Shown: one piece after another, positions 39,167 through 50,400 of the stretch
How positions within the stretch are numbered: position 1 is the stretch's first letter
Layout: every line of letters begins with the position of its first letter
NCBI GenBank assembly: GCA_008360955.1
Contig: LUCM01004690.1
Location: forward strand, 62,001 to 126,000
DNA length: 64,000 nt
Source of the DNA: Fasciolopsis buskii
Lineage: Eukaryota; Platyhelminthes; Trematoda; Plagiorchiida; Fasciolidae
Direction of reading: 5' to 3'
Translations under genes and position numbers: made by a program
Notes under the pieces: model-generated
Seen by the model: the letters and a program-made list of their open reading frames with translations, nothing else
Database searches by the model: none
Told to the model about the DNA's origin: nothing

Positions 39167-39361
39167 ATGGGACTGTGCCTATTTTTTCTTGTTCGTGTGC
39201 TATTGCTCTTTTGTAATATCATTGATGTAAAGCTAACAAAAGGTTTCGCTCCGGCCAACTTTGGTAGAAGCAAGCTTTTGGAATGTTATTCAATGCACAA
39301 CAAACCATCTCAATATCAGAATATTTCTGTTAACTTACCGCTCAAGATATTCGTAATCCCT
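39167..39361 (+). CDS. Candidate signal-peptide first exon (unknown secreted protein)
   Basis: ATG at 39167 gives MGLCLFFLVRVLLLFCNIID, a strong hydrophobic leader. It continues for 65 codons to a phase-0 GTAAAA donor after LPLKIFVIP. Like the ORF at 38.2 kb it contains a Glu-Cys-aromatic triplet and ends in a Phe-Val-Ile-Pro-like segment at the donor. Its phase fits the candidate exon at 41065. Gene identity is unknown. Confidence 0.3.
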
Positions 39362-40236
39362 GTAAAATGCCATCATACTGATTCACAGCCGTCAGGCTGC
39401 AATGGCTAGAAAATTAGTGCCGTTAAAATTGTACATTGTTACATTTTCGATTCTCATCTCAGGTGAAGATGGAAGAACCACTCCTCGTAAGCTGCATTTC
39501 TCCCCGATCTCGTTCACCGAGTTTTCCTAACCGACAATCGGCAAGTTCAACTGGGAATTTTTCCAAGGGATAATAAAATACCGCAGTGGGCATTTCGTCG
39601 TGGCAAATAAGAATTAATACACAACTCTCACGTGCACACTAACAGTTCAAGTGGCTGATAAAATGCTAACTCCGTCGGAACAAAAGGTTTCAACCAATAT
39701 ACCAAAATTTCTGAACCCTTATGCACTGAGCTACTATGTCTATCATCCAATCAAAAGATCTGTAATGTAAACGTACAGTTATCCCAAGGGAGGGGATCTC
39801 CACACACCGGAATAAGTTAAGTTTGAATGATGCGAGAATGTGAGCTGAATATTTTGGTCAACTTAAATTTTCGACCATGACTGACAAAACAAATCAGTTT
39901 ATAAAAACTTAGTTCGGCTTTCTTCATTTCCAGAATAGTATTTAACCGTTTGACTATTCGAACGAGTTTGATTTGCATCTCGAGTTTAATCAACGACAAA
40001 TTCAGCAAGCTGCAATTCACAAACGGCAATATTTTAAGAATGAGATTTATTTTAAAAATTACCACTTACGCAAGTAGAAAAAATCGGCCGATGAATTCGG
40101 GATTCAAAAGTTTGTAAGCATATTGCATCCGGAAATCTGGTCATTTATAGTAGTCACTTGAAATTGTGAACATTTGATATTTCCTATTCTAGATCTTTCC
40201 GTAAATCGTCCATGTATTACAAATTGGTTGCTTTTA

Positions 40237-40318
40237 CTTCTCAGTAGTACGTTTCTCATACGGGTGGATGAGCAAAATTTCCCCGGAAGCACACGACCGG
40301 TTTCGCGGTCATTGCCGC
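40237..40318 (+). repeat. Unclassified dispersed repeat, copy 2
   Basis: Second copy of the 80-bp repeat seen at 35170-35248, including CAAAATTTCCCCGGAAGC and CCGGTTTCGCGGTCA. No SINE follows this copy directly, so the repeat is independent of the SINE. Confidence 0.7.
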
Positions 40319-41064
40319 GCCTCAGGTATGTGTGTCTGGTATTCTGCTGTCCGAACATCCCTATCCTAGTGCGTTGCACTCCTTTCTTAGTTTCTAACTA
40401 GGATCTCATTTGAATCGTTGCTCTTACTTAATAGAAAACAGGCAAAGAAATAAAATGGTCAACGGTCTAGTAACGTCTTTACCCGGGGCGTGTTGGTCAG
40501 TGGTTGACGCTGTGTGAATTGTTGCTTCCCCACAAACGTGGCTCCGAGAAATGTTCGTCACACTATCCACCATTTTCTATTTCTCACTTCGGCTATTTGA
40601 CAGTAACATTCATGTTCTTCAATCTCTTGGTCAGGTGTAGATTGCATTTGGTCTGTTCTATCCAGAATAGAAACAGTACCATGAATTTTATTACGCCGGT
40701 CTCTGTAAACCAGTCAGCTACCTGCGAAGAATTTTTAGCTTCTCTCAAGGAAAACTGAAAGATTTTCCTGTCTGGATAACAAACCCTTCAACCACTGATT
40801 CACATGTGCAGTCTGGTCAGCGTAGTTTGCCTGATTTGTTTTTCATCAAATTCCGACTAAGCCATCTGCCATCAGGGCAAAGTTTACAGATAATGGTTAC
40901 CTAAAGATACTCTAATTAAACGCCGATGGACCTAATCAAACGCATTTGTACATCCTCTGCTACATTCGTCCCGTAAAACTTTTGAAAGCCGTGAACTGTT
41001 TGCTTGCGGCAAATATTTAAAACAGACCTCCTTGGTTCATAAAATAGTCAAAATGCCTTGCTAG

Positions 41065-41287
41065 AGATTACCCACAAATAAAACTGTTAATCATGGTGAT
41101 ATGAAATACGTTCTCAAGCGCTATTATCTCATCGAGTTCCCTCAACTAGGGGTTCGTCTCAAGGTGACTGTTCCGACTGTTGGCCGGACTAAAGTCATAC
41201 CGTATTCGGCGGCGTTTTCACCTTGTTGTGTCGCTACGAGTAAAGCTCTGAAGCCTGGTCTGTGGAAGGTTCATTGCAACATCAAAG
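41065..41287 (+). CDS. Candidate internal exon, unknown protein
   Basis: After a TTGCTAG acceptor the frame reads RLPTNKTVNHGDMKYVLKRY, then FPQLGVRLKVTVPTVGRTKV and KALKPGLWKVHCNIK. It stops at an AAAG/GTATTA donor, 74 codons plus one base. The alternating hydrophobic pattern suggests beta-structure. The LKPGLWKV segment faintly recalls the C-terminal region of xylosyltransferases, but that is too short to assign. It could follow the 39.2-kb exon in phase 0. Confidence 0.25.
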
Positions 41288-41490
41288 GTATTATTTTCAA
41301 TTGCTTAAAGAGAACGAATCCTATCAAGCATATATGGAGATGCTGTAAACTGTGATGAAAAAAAAACCGTTGCATGGACCTCATCTGCATCCGTATTGAC
41401 AGGATTAGGACAAACCAAATGGAATAAATGCTTCCCATAACCTCAGACGATTGTTTTGTTTTTCCAGTTTTTATGCTTTCTTCGCCCTAT

Positions 41491-41682
41491 GCATCTTTTA
41501 TCGTTTCTTTTACTTTTTAATTCCTCCATTAGTGAAATAACAGTTTACGTCATTTTTCAGAAAGGGGGTCGCGGCCAAAAGTGGGCTGCCAAATGGGGAG
41601 GTTGACTGGCTGTTGGAGGACTCGAATCCTCGAACTCCACATCCAAATGCCACAGCCTTCTCCGTTTAGCCACAGCTGTCAT
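41491..41682 (-). repeat. tRNA-headed SINE, copy 4
   Basis: Minus-strand copy with head near 41682, B box region reading GGATTCGAGTCC, the shared GGCAGCCC/TTGGCCGCGACCCC body and an A-rich tail near 41491. It faces copy 5 about 320 bp away, forming an inverted pair. Confidence 0.8.
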
Positions 41683-42004
41683 TCTGAGTATTTCGTTGTT
41701 ACAATGACCATCAAGGTTGCTTGTGACAAACCAACTAAAATCTGCTGCTAATCACGGCAAACGATTTTAAACTCAGAGGCACTCTTTCGTGTGTCACACT
41801 GCGTAGCGTCCGATTAAACAATGGGTGTTTGCACTCCTCCAAAACCTTACAAAATGATCGTTTCCGCTCAGCTTTCTCTATGCAGTTCAACAATAAGAAT
41901 CTGGTTCATGATATTTTTCGTGGGTGGCTGAGGAGTGAACACCCCCAAACCAATCAGAAACAAGTCTCAGGAGCAATACGGCCCGAGGGCTTTTCTGAAA
42001 TGTT

Positions 42005-42168
42005 CAGGTAGATAAAGTCGTGCCATTTGGACTGAAGGTCGTGGGTTCGAGTCCTCCTGCTGCCAGTCAACTTCTCCACTTGATACCCCTCTGAAAAACT
42101 GTGCATTTTCATTTCATTAATAGTAGAATCAAAAATAAACATGAAAAAGATGAAGAAAGGTGAAAGAT
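42005..42168 (+). repeat. tRNA-headed SINE, copy 5 (partial, internal deletion)
   Basis: Plus-strand copy in which the first part of the head is eroded. The B box (GGGTTCGAGTCC) and the AACTTCTCCACTTG block are present, part of the body is missing, and the A-rich AAAAAGATGAAGAAAGGTGA tail is kept. Confidence 0.75.
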
Positions 42169-45100
42169 TTACGGATAATAGCATTCTTTAATTACGGTGG
42201 CTACGAAATGTCTGTGCACGCAAGTTTGGATAAACTTTTTCATTTAAAACAAAGAAAAAGAAATTTGGTGCTTCAGCTGTAAGTAGTAAATAATCACATC
42301 AGCACCTGCGTTTCCAGTCGGGATAAAATTACTCATATATGAACGATAAGTTTAATTCGGCTCAGTTTGCAGAACAGTCGCACTACTGTCCGGTTCTAGT
42401 TGCTATTGTGCAGTAACGAATAAGAATCAAAGAAAGATCTCAAAGCCAGAATTCAAAAGGATTATGGGATTGCACCACTGATGGCAACACATGGCCATAT
42501 CGCCTAGAGTCTGTAGCCATCGCATTAGGAGATCTAGTGGAATTCAATGCGGTAAGGCTTTGATACCTTTTCAGTACGTCATGAACTGACCAACTGGATC
42601 CATGTTTCAATCATAACCTGTCTTGGAGAATAGCTTTTGCAGAGGAGTCGATGTAACTGAAAGTGAAACAAGGCTCAAACAACTCAGCCTATTCAAGTTC
42701 GGTAGTCATTCTATCCACTGATCTCTCCGACTAAATATTTTGCGTCCCAATTCTGAGTTACTAAGAAAATTCTCTCATCGTAGTTAACCAGTGTGGCGAA
42801 GAAACTGGCCTCCAAACACCCTCAGTTCACGCATACCATCGGTTCCCCAATGCCGCGTTTCCGAACCGTATATCAGGACCAATCTTACTATGATCGATAA
42901 TCGCATCTTTAGCCAAATTCACAGACGTCTCTAATTGAATGCCGTCACTCAAGCCTTCGGTATCTTCAGAGTCCCTTAATTACGTATGCGACCACCTGGC
43001 AGGATGTAGGTCCTGAAAAAACAAAAATCGTCTATTTTGTACGACCATTTCTCCCAAGAATAGGGTTTGGCTTCAGGCAAATGCAAACGTGTAGTTAAAC
43101 TTAACAATATGGTGATGCAAATCACATCTCAGACATTGTAAACCCAATCAGTTGTTGTTTGTCTATCGAAACAGTTCTTGCTGCAATGACACATTCCAGT
43201 GGACTATGCTGGCTTTGTTATTACTGATGCAGGGCATCATTAGCTGACACTCTTCCATCTAATAACCCATTTCTGCAATAATATTTGATGACTAATTTCA
43301 TAACACTTAATGCAAATGACAAAGTAAACCTAACTTTAGCGTACGTGCTCACATACTTTGTTCAGCACAAAACTTACAATGAAGCAGTGATCAAGAAACA
43401 CACTTTGTTCACTGAGTCTTCTTTTTCTGCCGGCTTGAAATCAGTCAGATTTATCCAAATACTCTCTGTTATCAGGCGATTCAACACGTGACTCACACAT
43501 GCACCACCGCGGCAATATTAAACCTATTTCTACAGCGTTTGCGTGGCTTGTTAGCACCATATCCTAGTTGTATACCCTCTTACCTCGGATTCGGGAACAA
43601 AGTTCTACACTAAGTACAAATGGGCTAATCTCCTAAACGTGTTTCTCAGGCTATCAAATCATCTTTGGCCGCACTTGAACCGTGGGAGTAAGCTGTTTAA
43701 CTCTAAAAAGTGCTTTTGGATACTGGATATTTGTTGCAGAACATACGTAAGATCCACTTGTCAAAATGACAGTTAACGAATAGCATACTTCCACTGACCA
43801 ATCAGTAGTGAAGTATACACCAGTTTTCTCATGAAACAAATATTGTGAACCAATCCCTATCTGAGTGAAATAGAACACATTCTGTTGGATTTCAGCTCAC
43901 TGAACAAGTAATCGCCTGCGACATCAGCTCGAAACCATTCCGTATAGGAAAAGGTGACTATTATTTCAAGTGACTCTACTACTTACTCCTATTCATTACA
44001 GTTTCCTTCCCGTCATTTTTCTCGGCTGGACTACCTAATACGGTAATGTTTTCAAGCCGTTTGTTTTACATGGGATAACAAGCTACTCCAACATCTATAG
44101 TTCAGTGTTTACCTACGGCATTTGAATTGCACTTGAAAATGCGGAGAACGGATATGGTCCGAATAGCCTAACTGACGGAATACGAGTGTTAAATATGAAC
44201 GGCTAGCCAAACTCCCTTATGCGTCATTGTTTGCTGAACGATTAAAGATGACTGTTTAGACAGATTTTTCCAAGCCAGTAATAATACCAACCACAGATAG
44301 TACAACTCACTATTGTTTAATTCAGCTCGCGCGGGCATTCACAACGCAATTTCAAATCACGCCGAAATATTTCTTGTCATTTTTAAATTTCTTGGTTAGA
44401 GTGACCAGCTGTAAGCTATAAATGGATAAGAATCTAGTGCATTAAGTGGCAAGGGGCTATTCTAACTGGAAAATGGAAACAACTGTGTATCCTCCTATTT
44501 TTATTGCTGTTTTCTTGATCTCTTCGCATTTAGGCTCGCGTAAATACACCTGGTGTCAAAAAATCAAACACCAGGGCCGGGGCATTTCTACCTTAAATTA
44601 CTGCCATTATTGTCAATTCTCACCAGACATTAAGTTCTGTCAGAATCTTTTCATACCATGCATTTTGAAATGTATGCTGAATATAAACGTTATAAATATT
44701 ATTATTGTTGTTGTTATTACGTGTCTTTCCGGTGAGATTTCCCTTTCAGTAAGCTTTCTTTTTCATATCATTTGATACTGTTGAATCAGGCATAAGACGC
44801 TCGAACTTCTTCACAGTTAGCAACCGGTGACCTTTATTGACAAACAAGCATGCTGTGCAATGAGCGCAGGACGAAATGCATACAGGTCAGCAGGCCGCAA
44901 GTCCTTTGTGCTTTTTACCATTTTATCACATCATCACAGTGACCGAAGCAGTAACTTGGAAGGTGGCCACAGAATTACCCATTACGCAGGCAAAATTTCC
45001 AATCAAAGATGACATTTGATTCGCGTCCTTTAAGTGAAATTTTGAAGACAAAAGTTTATCTAATTTATATCTGAACCCGTAAGAGGGATCAGTATAAATT

Positions 45101-47169
45101 ACACAATAAGTTTTCGTATAGTCTCAGGGATTTGCTGACGAACGAAAAACAACAATTTGCTCCTATTCTACGAAGCTAACACGAGTCGGGTGAGTTGTGG
45201 GGTATTGCATTATTCTACCGGATGTTGAATTCCGCGGAAATCGTTCTGACGTGCAAATTAGTATTAATAATTTACCACGTCATCAGCAAACTGTGCACCA
45301 GCTGAAATTTGTTTGATTTGAATGAGATGGTATCCCGCATCTGAAACAGGTTTCAATTCATATCATCAAGTGGAATGGACATTTCGTTTTTGCTCTCGGC
45401 GTAACAAATAACAGTGTCGATTTCTTCTGATACATGTCTTTTGTGAATCTTGGCACATGAAATATTCAGCATTAGTATAAATCAGTCACCAGGACGAAAA
45501 CCCTTAGAAATTCGGATTCGTGAGTGGAATCCACACGCACACTTTTCCATCGCATGTTCAGTGAGCGTGCCTTAGTTTCTTCAGAAGGCATTCAGATGGA
45601 GGTTGAGTACTTCGAAAAAGGTTTTGAGGAAAATTGGCAGCAAAATCCTCTTTGTTTAACCTTGGTAAGGTTTTTGTATTTGAAACTTTGATTTTATTTG
45701 CCATAAAGAACCGAACAAGTTATATCACGAAATATCAAAGTTCGCCAAGAATTGCAAACGAATTCTGGTTCAACCTATTGGAGCATTAAGGAGAAATGTC
45801 TCTTAGTTGATTGTCTAGAAATAACTTGACAGCTTGGCAGAGCTCCTCAAGGTGAACCTGGATTCAACGTTCCCCTTGATGTTGACCGAAATTTCTCTAC
45901 ACTAACATGTTTATCGATAACTAGTAATGATTGATATTGCATTTAAATCAATAACGAATTCCCAAATTACTGAGGTACCTTCTTCTGCTAGTTGAAGGAG
46001 GCAGTATTTTGTTAGTAAAAATAAGTGATAGGGCAGTGCCCGTTGACTGCGCATCCAAGTAAGCACTTCCGATTATATACGCAGGGGTAAATCATAAAAT
46101 ATTTCTTTCTAGATATCTGCTATTTGCACAGCCCAACAAATGTCCAATATTCACATTCAAATGAGCTGATCTTGCTGACCAGGGTGGCGGACATTTAACT
46201 ATTCCCAGCTGATGTCATACTAAACATTTGGGTTGCGAATCCAGGTACTTTTTCCCCAACTAATCATACAAATCAATAAAGAAATTGATCAGACAATACT
46301 AATGGGATCAAACATTGACAAAATCCGTGCATTAGTTTGTTCCCCTTTCGAGTACTACCGTGAGATTAAGGTGGGCAACCGAAAATTAAACTGAACGCAC
46401 GAAAGTGTGAATGGAAATCATGAATGCCATGCCGCATGACTGTCTGTACATATACTCGGATTGTCCAATTTCCGATATGTCACCGAAAATGTTAAATCTT
46501 TAGCAAAGCAGTTCCAATTAAAGACATTCCATTATTGATAACATTCAAGTCGTGGTGAGTCTGTAATCCAGACTGTCTTTGGCCATGTACCTTATTGTTT
46601 TCCAACCAGCCTGCTGATGCCATTCATGGGCAGACGGGATTTGTTTCTGAAGAGTTATTCGTTTGGCGGAATCGCTCGAGATCTAGAAATGACTCATAAA
46701 AATCAAAGAAAACTGTGCAGTTTAGAAAAAGCTTGCTATTCATATTTACATATATCGGATTCCGAAAGCAGATTGGTTTTTGCATTAACTAATTTATTTG
46801 ATTTGTTTGTTGCTCATGCAGATAATCATTATTATTATTACTTATTTCAGATTAATTCGCCTATTCTAGAAATTTGGTCTCTCGTAAAGCATGTGCTTGA
46901 GAATTAAAATAACGGCAGCAGTAAAACATTCTACCTAGCTTGCCGCAATTTCTTACTTTTTGAAAAGACCATTGTGCAGATCATTTAGAGCGGATATAAT
47001 TAGAAGGAACACGTTAAAATATATCATCTTTCGGACTTTGCGATAACAATAGATCGAAGTTAGTAACTTACGACTGCTTTGGACAGATTCAGCAGAACAG
47101 TTCACGTCCTGTAATGCGCATCCGAACATTGGGATAGTTTGCAATAGTGTTATGCTCGTAACTATTCAC
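42169..47169. other. No confident gene (downstream of the PbH1 exon)
   Basis: If the fibrocystin-L-like gene continues, its later exons should lie here on the minus strand, but I could not identify them. A minus ORF at 43654-43890 follows an AATCCAACAG acceptor (VFYFTQIGIGSQYLFHEKTG). A 46953-47144 minus ORF has a perfect GTAAGT donor. Neither matches the family clearly. A plus ORF at 44458 starts METTVYPPIFIAVFLISSHL, leader-like but unsupported. Confidence 0.4.
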
Positions 47170-47457
47170 CAAAATCCAACATTGGTCCCACCGGCCACAA
47201 CGTTAGAGCGCACTGTAGTGTTCAATTGACTCATCCAAATCGCCGCAGCAGGTACGGGATCACCCAAGCATCTATTTTTCACATTGACAATCAGACTGTG
47301 CTGAGTTGTGTCACTTTCATCGAGTCCACCTTGAAGGACGAGATCAGCGCCTAGAACATCGTGTATCACATTGTCTTCAATCAGAACACCATCCGTGTTG
47401 TTAATGTTCACACCCCGATTGAAAGTGTTGTGAATGGAAGAACCTTTCACGTAGGAG
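47170..47457 (-). CDS. Fibrocystin-L-like gene, PbH1 (beta-helix) exon
   Basis: The exon runs from CTATTTTTCTCAG to a GTGAAT donor, 288 bp (one base, 95 codons, two bases). It reads YVKGSSIHNTFNRGVNINNT, then DGVLIEDNVIHDVLGADLVL and PAAAIWMSQLNTTVRSNVVA and ends GGTNVGFW. The family has the same order: S-Y-V-x-G-x-x-I-H, N-R-x-V, a D-x-G-x-E-like turn, P-A-A-x-W and A-G-G-T-x-x-G-F-W. These residues form coils of a right-handed beta-helix. There is no stop or frameshift within it. The required incoming phase (two bases) does not match the donor proposed for the 53.3-kb exon, so a small exon is probably missing between them. Confidence 0.85.
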
Positions 47458-50400
47458 CTGAGAAAAATAGTCCGTGGCATGCATGGTACACAATCACTTT
47501 ACCATCAAACGGGCAGCTGATTCCCTGGGATGCAACCCAATGACATACGGGTAAGTAAGTATAAGGTGACAAAATGACCTCAGGAATTAGAATGCAATTA
47601 AACGCCGAAAACTCCCAAAAATATTGGTCTGAGTTGACCGTAGAATTTCTTTAGCTATTCTGTTAACAAGACCTGCCTTTCGATGTCAGTTGGGCCTTCG
47701 TATCCCTCTCGTTGCATGGGTTGGTTTGTGATATTCTACCATGGGCATGAGGGTCTGCTACAATTGGATTTTTACAAACAAGTTTCTCATAATTGCATTA
47801 CCGTTAGAAGAAAGGTTAGGAATTTTCATCGTAGTAGAATCAATAGTACTTAAAGTAATCTGCAGTAAGCTATATTGTAAAGAAGTTACTGCCAGCACAA
47901 TATCTGTGACAACGTTTCCGGTAGGCAGATTAAATTAGCACTAAATGCAGTCTTCGTCGGACGCTGCATTCCTAACGGTAGTCAAAATATTGGGTCTATT
48001 AATCAACTTCAGGACCCATGACGAGGCATTTTACATTTCGGTTACATTTACTCATTTTCACCTTACTGATCCTTACATATTTTTACTCCTCACTTTACCA
48101 TATTCAAACTGAAGTACGGGTGAACGGAATTAGGATACCCTTGGTCTATTTGATAGTCGTTTTGCTATGAAGTACAATATTCTTCACTGCAACATATCAA
48201 GTATTAGCCAAAAATTCATTCCCAAAATGCCCCAAACGTTTTACTCCGGCTAAGTTCCCTAATAAAGCAAAAAATATTTCGTTTTCAGTGTATTTTCTGA
48301 CTTCTTTCAAACGATCACGTGACCGAACCACCGATGAATAAGCTGAGTATATTTATCTAGAAAGATGGTGATGATAACGCCCTTATGCCATGATGAACAT
48401 GAAATTCCGATGGAATAGGGGAGAGATAAGCAAGCGCACTACTATTTGTAATAAATGCGACGCGATTTTGGACCAGAATTCCTTGGTCAACTGATTTATC
48501 AAAGATACCATCCAAGAAAACCAGCTTGTGTCCACCTTCTCACGAGATAGGTCTGCAGAATGGCATTGATCTTTCTTTCTCTGTGCACTTCTCGTTGGTC
48601 AATCCAAAATCAGGTTCCCGCGGCGTCCAGATCGTAGATAAACTTTGGCAATTCCCTTGAAAGAAATTCGGTTTAGTGGTGGGAGATTGAATGCTTTCAT
48701 AAAATAATTCGCCATATGGTATCATCATCAAACTCACTATTAAGTGCTTCCATGGTTTCTTAATGGTTAGTTGAGCGTTGATAACACATGCTAAATTATT
48801 CTATGAAATTTATTTTTGTTTAAACGGTGAGACGGCTGGTGGAACTCGCGTGTCAAAACTGATTATCAGTTGTGTATTTGAAGAATTCTAATTACACTTG
48901 AGAACGTCTGACGTCCCTTGGGCGCTGTGCACGGATAGTAACCACCCTTACATTTGTGTCCATCCCTCGTGTTATGGTAGAATGGATAGCGCAAAAGAAC
49001 AATTAGGTTTAGTTAAAATGAAATGTCCTAAGCCGTCACTTTGGAGGCTTGGGACCTCAGTGCGTAATAAGGTGTGTTGTCAGTGGATATTTCATACTGA
49101 GAAAGGGCTAACAAATGTTACTCCCAAAGATTGCTCAAAAGGAGAAGACCATAATTTTAGTAGTAGGAGATTGAATGTTTTCATGAAATAATTCACTACG
49201 TGATATGATCGCTCAACTCACCATAAATAAACCATGGAAACACTATACAGCTGTTTCATCGTTGTTAGAAATCATCAGTAGTGCATATCCACCGCTACCT
49301 ACAGAGAAGTGATCTATCAGTAGGGGTCAATTGCTGTGAGCTAGCGGACAGTAACCGTGCAAATCAGTGACGGATAGGTGCAACATGATCACGTGGTGAA
49401 GTTGAACAAACCGTTCAGAGCCTGCCCGGTAGCCTAATGGCTAAGGCGTTCGACTCAGAATCGTTCGTCCTTGTTCGGGTTCGCGTGCCAGTTCGGCCGC
49501 GGTCCATATGCACTGGTCATCATTCCTAACAAGGATGAAACAGCTGTACAGTGCTTCCATCGTTTCTTTATGGACAGTTGAGCGATCATATGACATGGTG
49601 ACTTATTTCATGAAGGCCACAATTGCTGAATAATTTTATCGCATAGCATAGAAACTGGAAACGGTTTTCAAACCGCACGTGTTAGATATTTGGTTTTTTA
49701 GAACATCTGTCACGTAGGATATGCAACCAGCGAGGTGTAACATGACAAATGAAGCGATTTACGAGCAAAGGAAAAAGAAAAGCCAAAATGTTATGATGTT
49801 AGGATGCAGCATTGTCGATAACGGTGAGAACTGCCGAGCTTAGGGCTATCTCGCTTACCATTCCGCAAGACAGATTCTTCCATCATAAACATGAAACTCC
49901 TAATTCTGAACATAAATGCAGGTTCTTGACAGACACACAGACTCGGTTGTGAAATCCTCGACTCGGTCGAACGCAAGTCATCATGTCCAGACTGACCCCA
50001 ACTTAGTTCATCTCGTTTAGTTCGAGGCGGTTAACATTCAGCCGGGGATCTTATGATGAACCCAGCTCGAACGTGATCAAGCAAAAGAACTACCGACCAA
50101 GTTGTGCTTCACCATTGATCGGAAAATGTCGATACAAGAGGAAGTATTAACGAACGACTTAAAAAAATTGAGCATTTTTAAATTCTACATGATCGCTCAA
50201 ATGTAGAGGGATTGTACCGTAACCAATGTTGTTTTGCTCACTGCTGTTTGTGGAACTCAAGTCAGTCGATTAATCTGTATCCGGAATTCGCTAATGGCAT
50301 ACCGTTCATTGACGGAGCTTATTTTCTTCGCCGTGTCTGGTCACGGTTGAGCTGAATTCACCAAAAGACACCTGATCAAACGTTAACTCTCCGTGGTCAA

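Noticed and set aside
41065..41287. Assignment as a xylosyltransferase C-terminal exon
   Set aside because: Only a short LKPGLWKV-like segment resembles the family. No catalytic-domain exons were seen.
46953..47144. Next exon after the PbH1 exon of the fibrocystin-L-like gene
   Set aside because: It has a perfect GTAAGT donor, but its phase gives an immediate stop when joined to 47170 and there is no family similarity.
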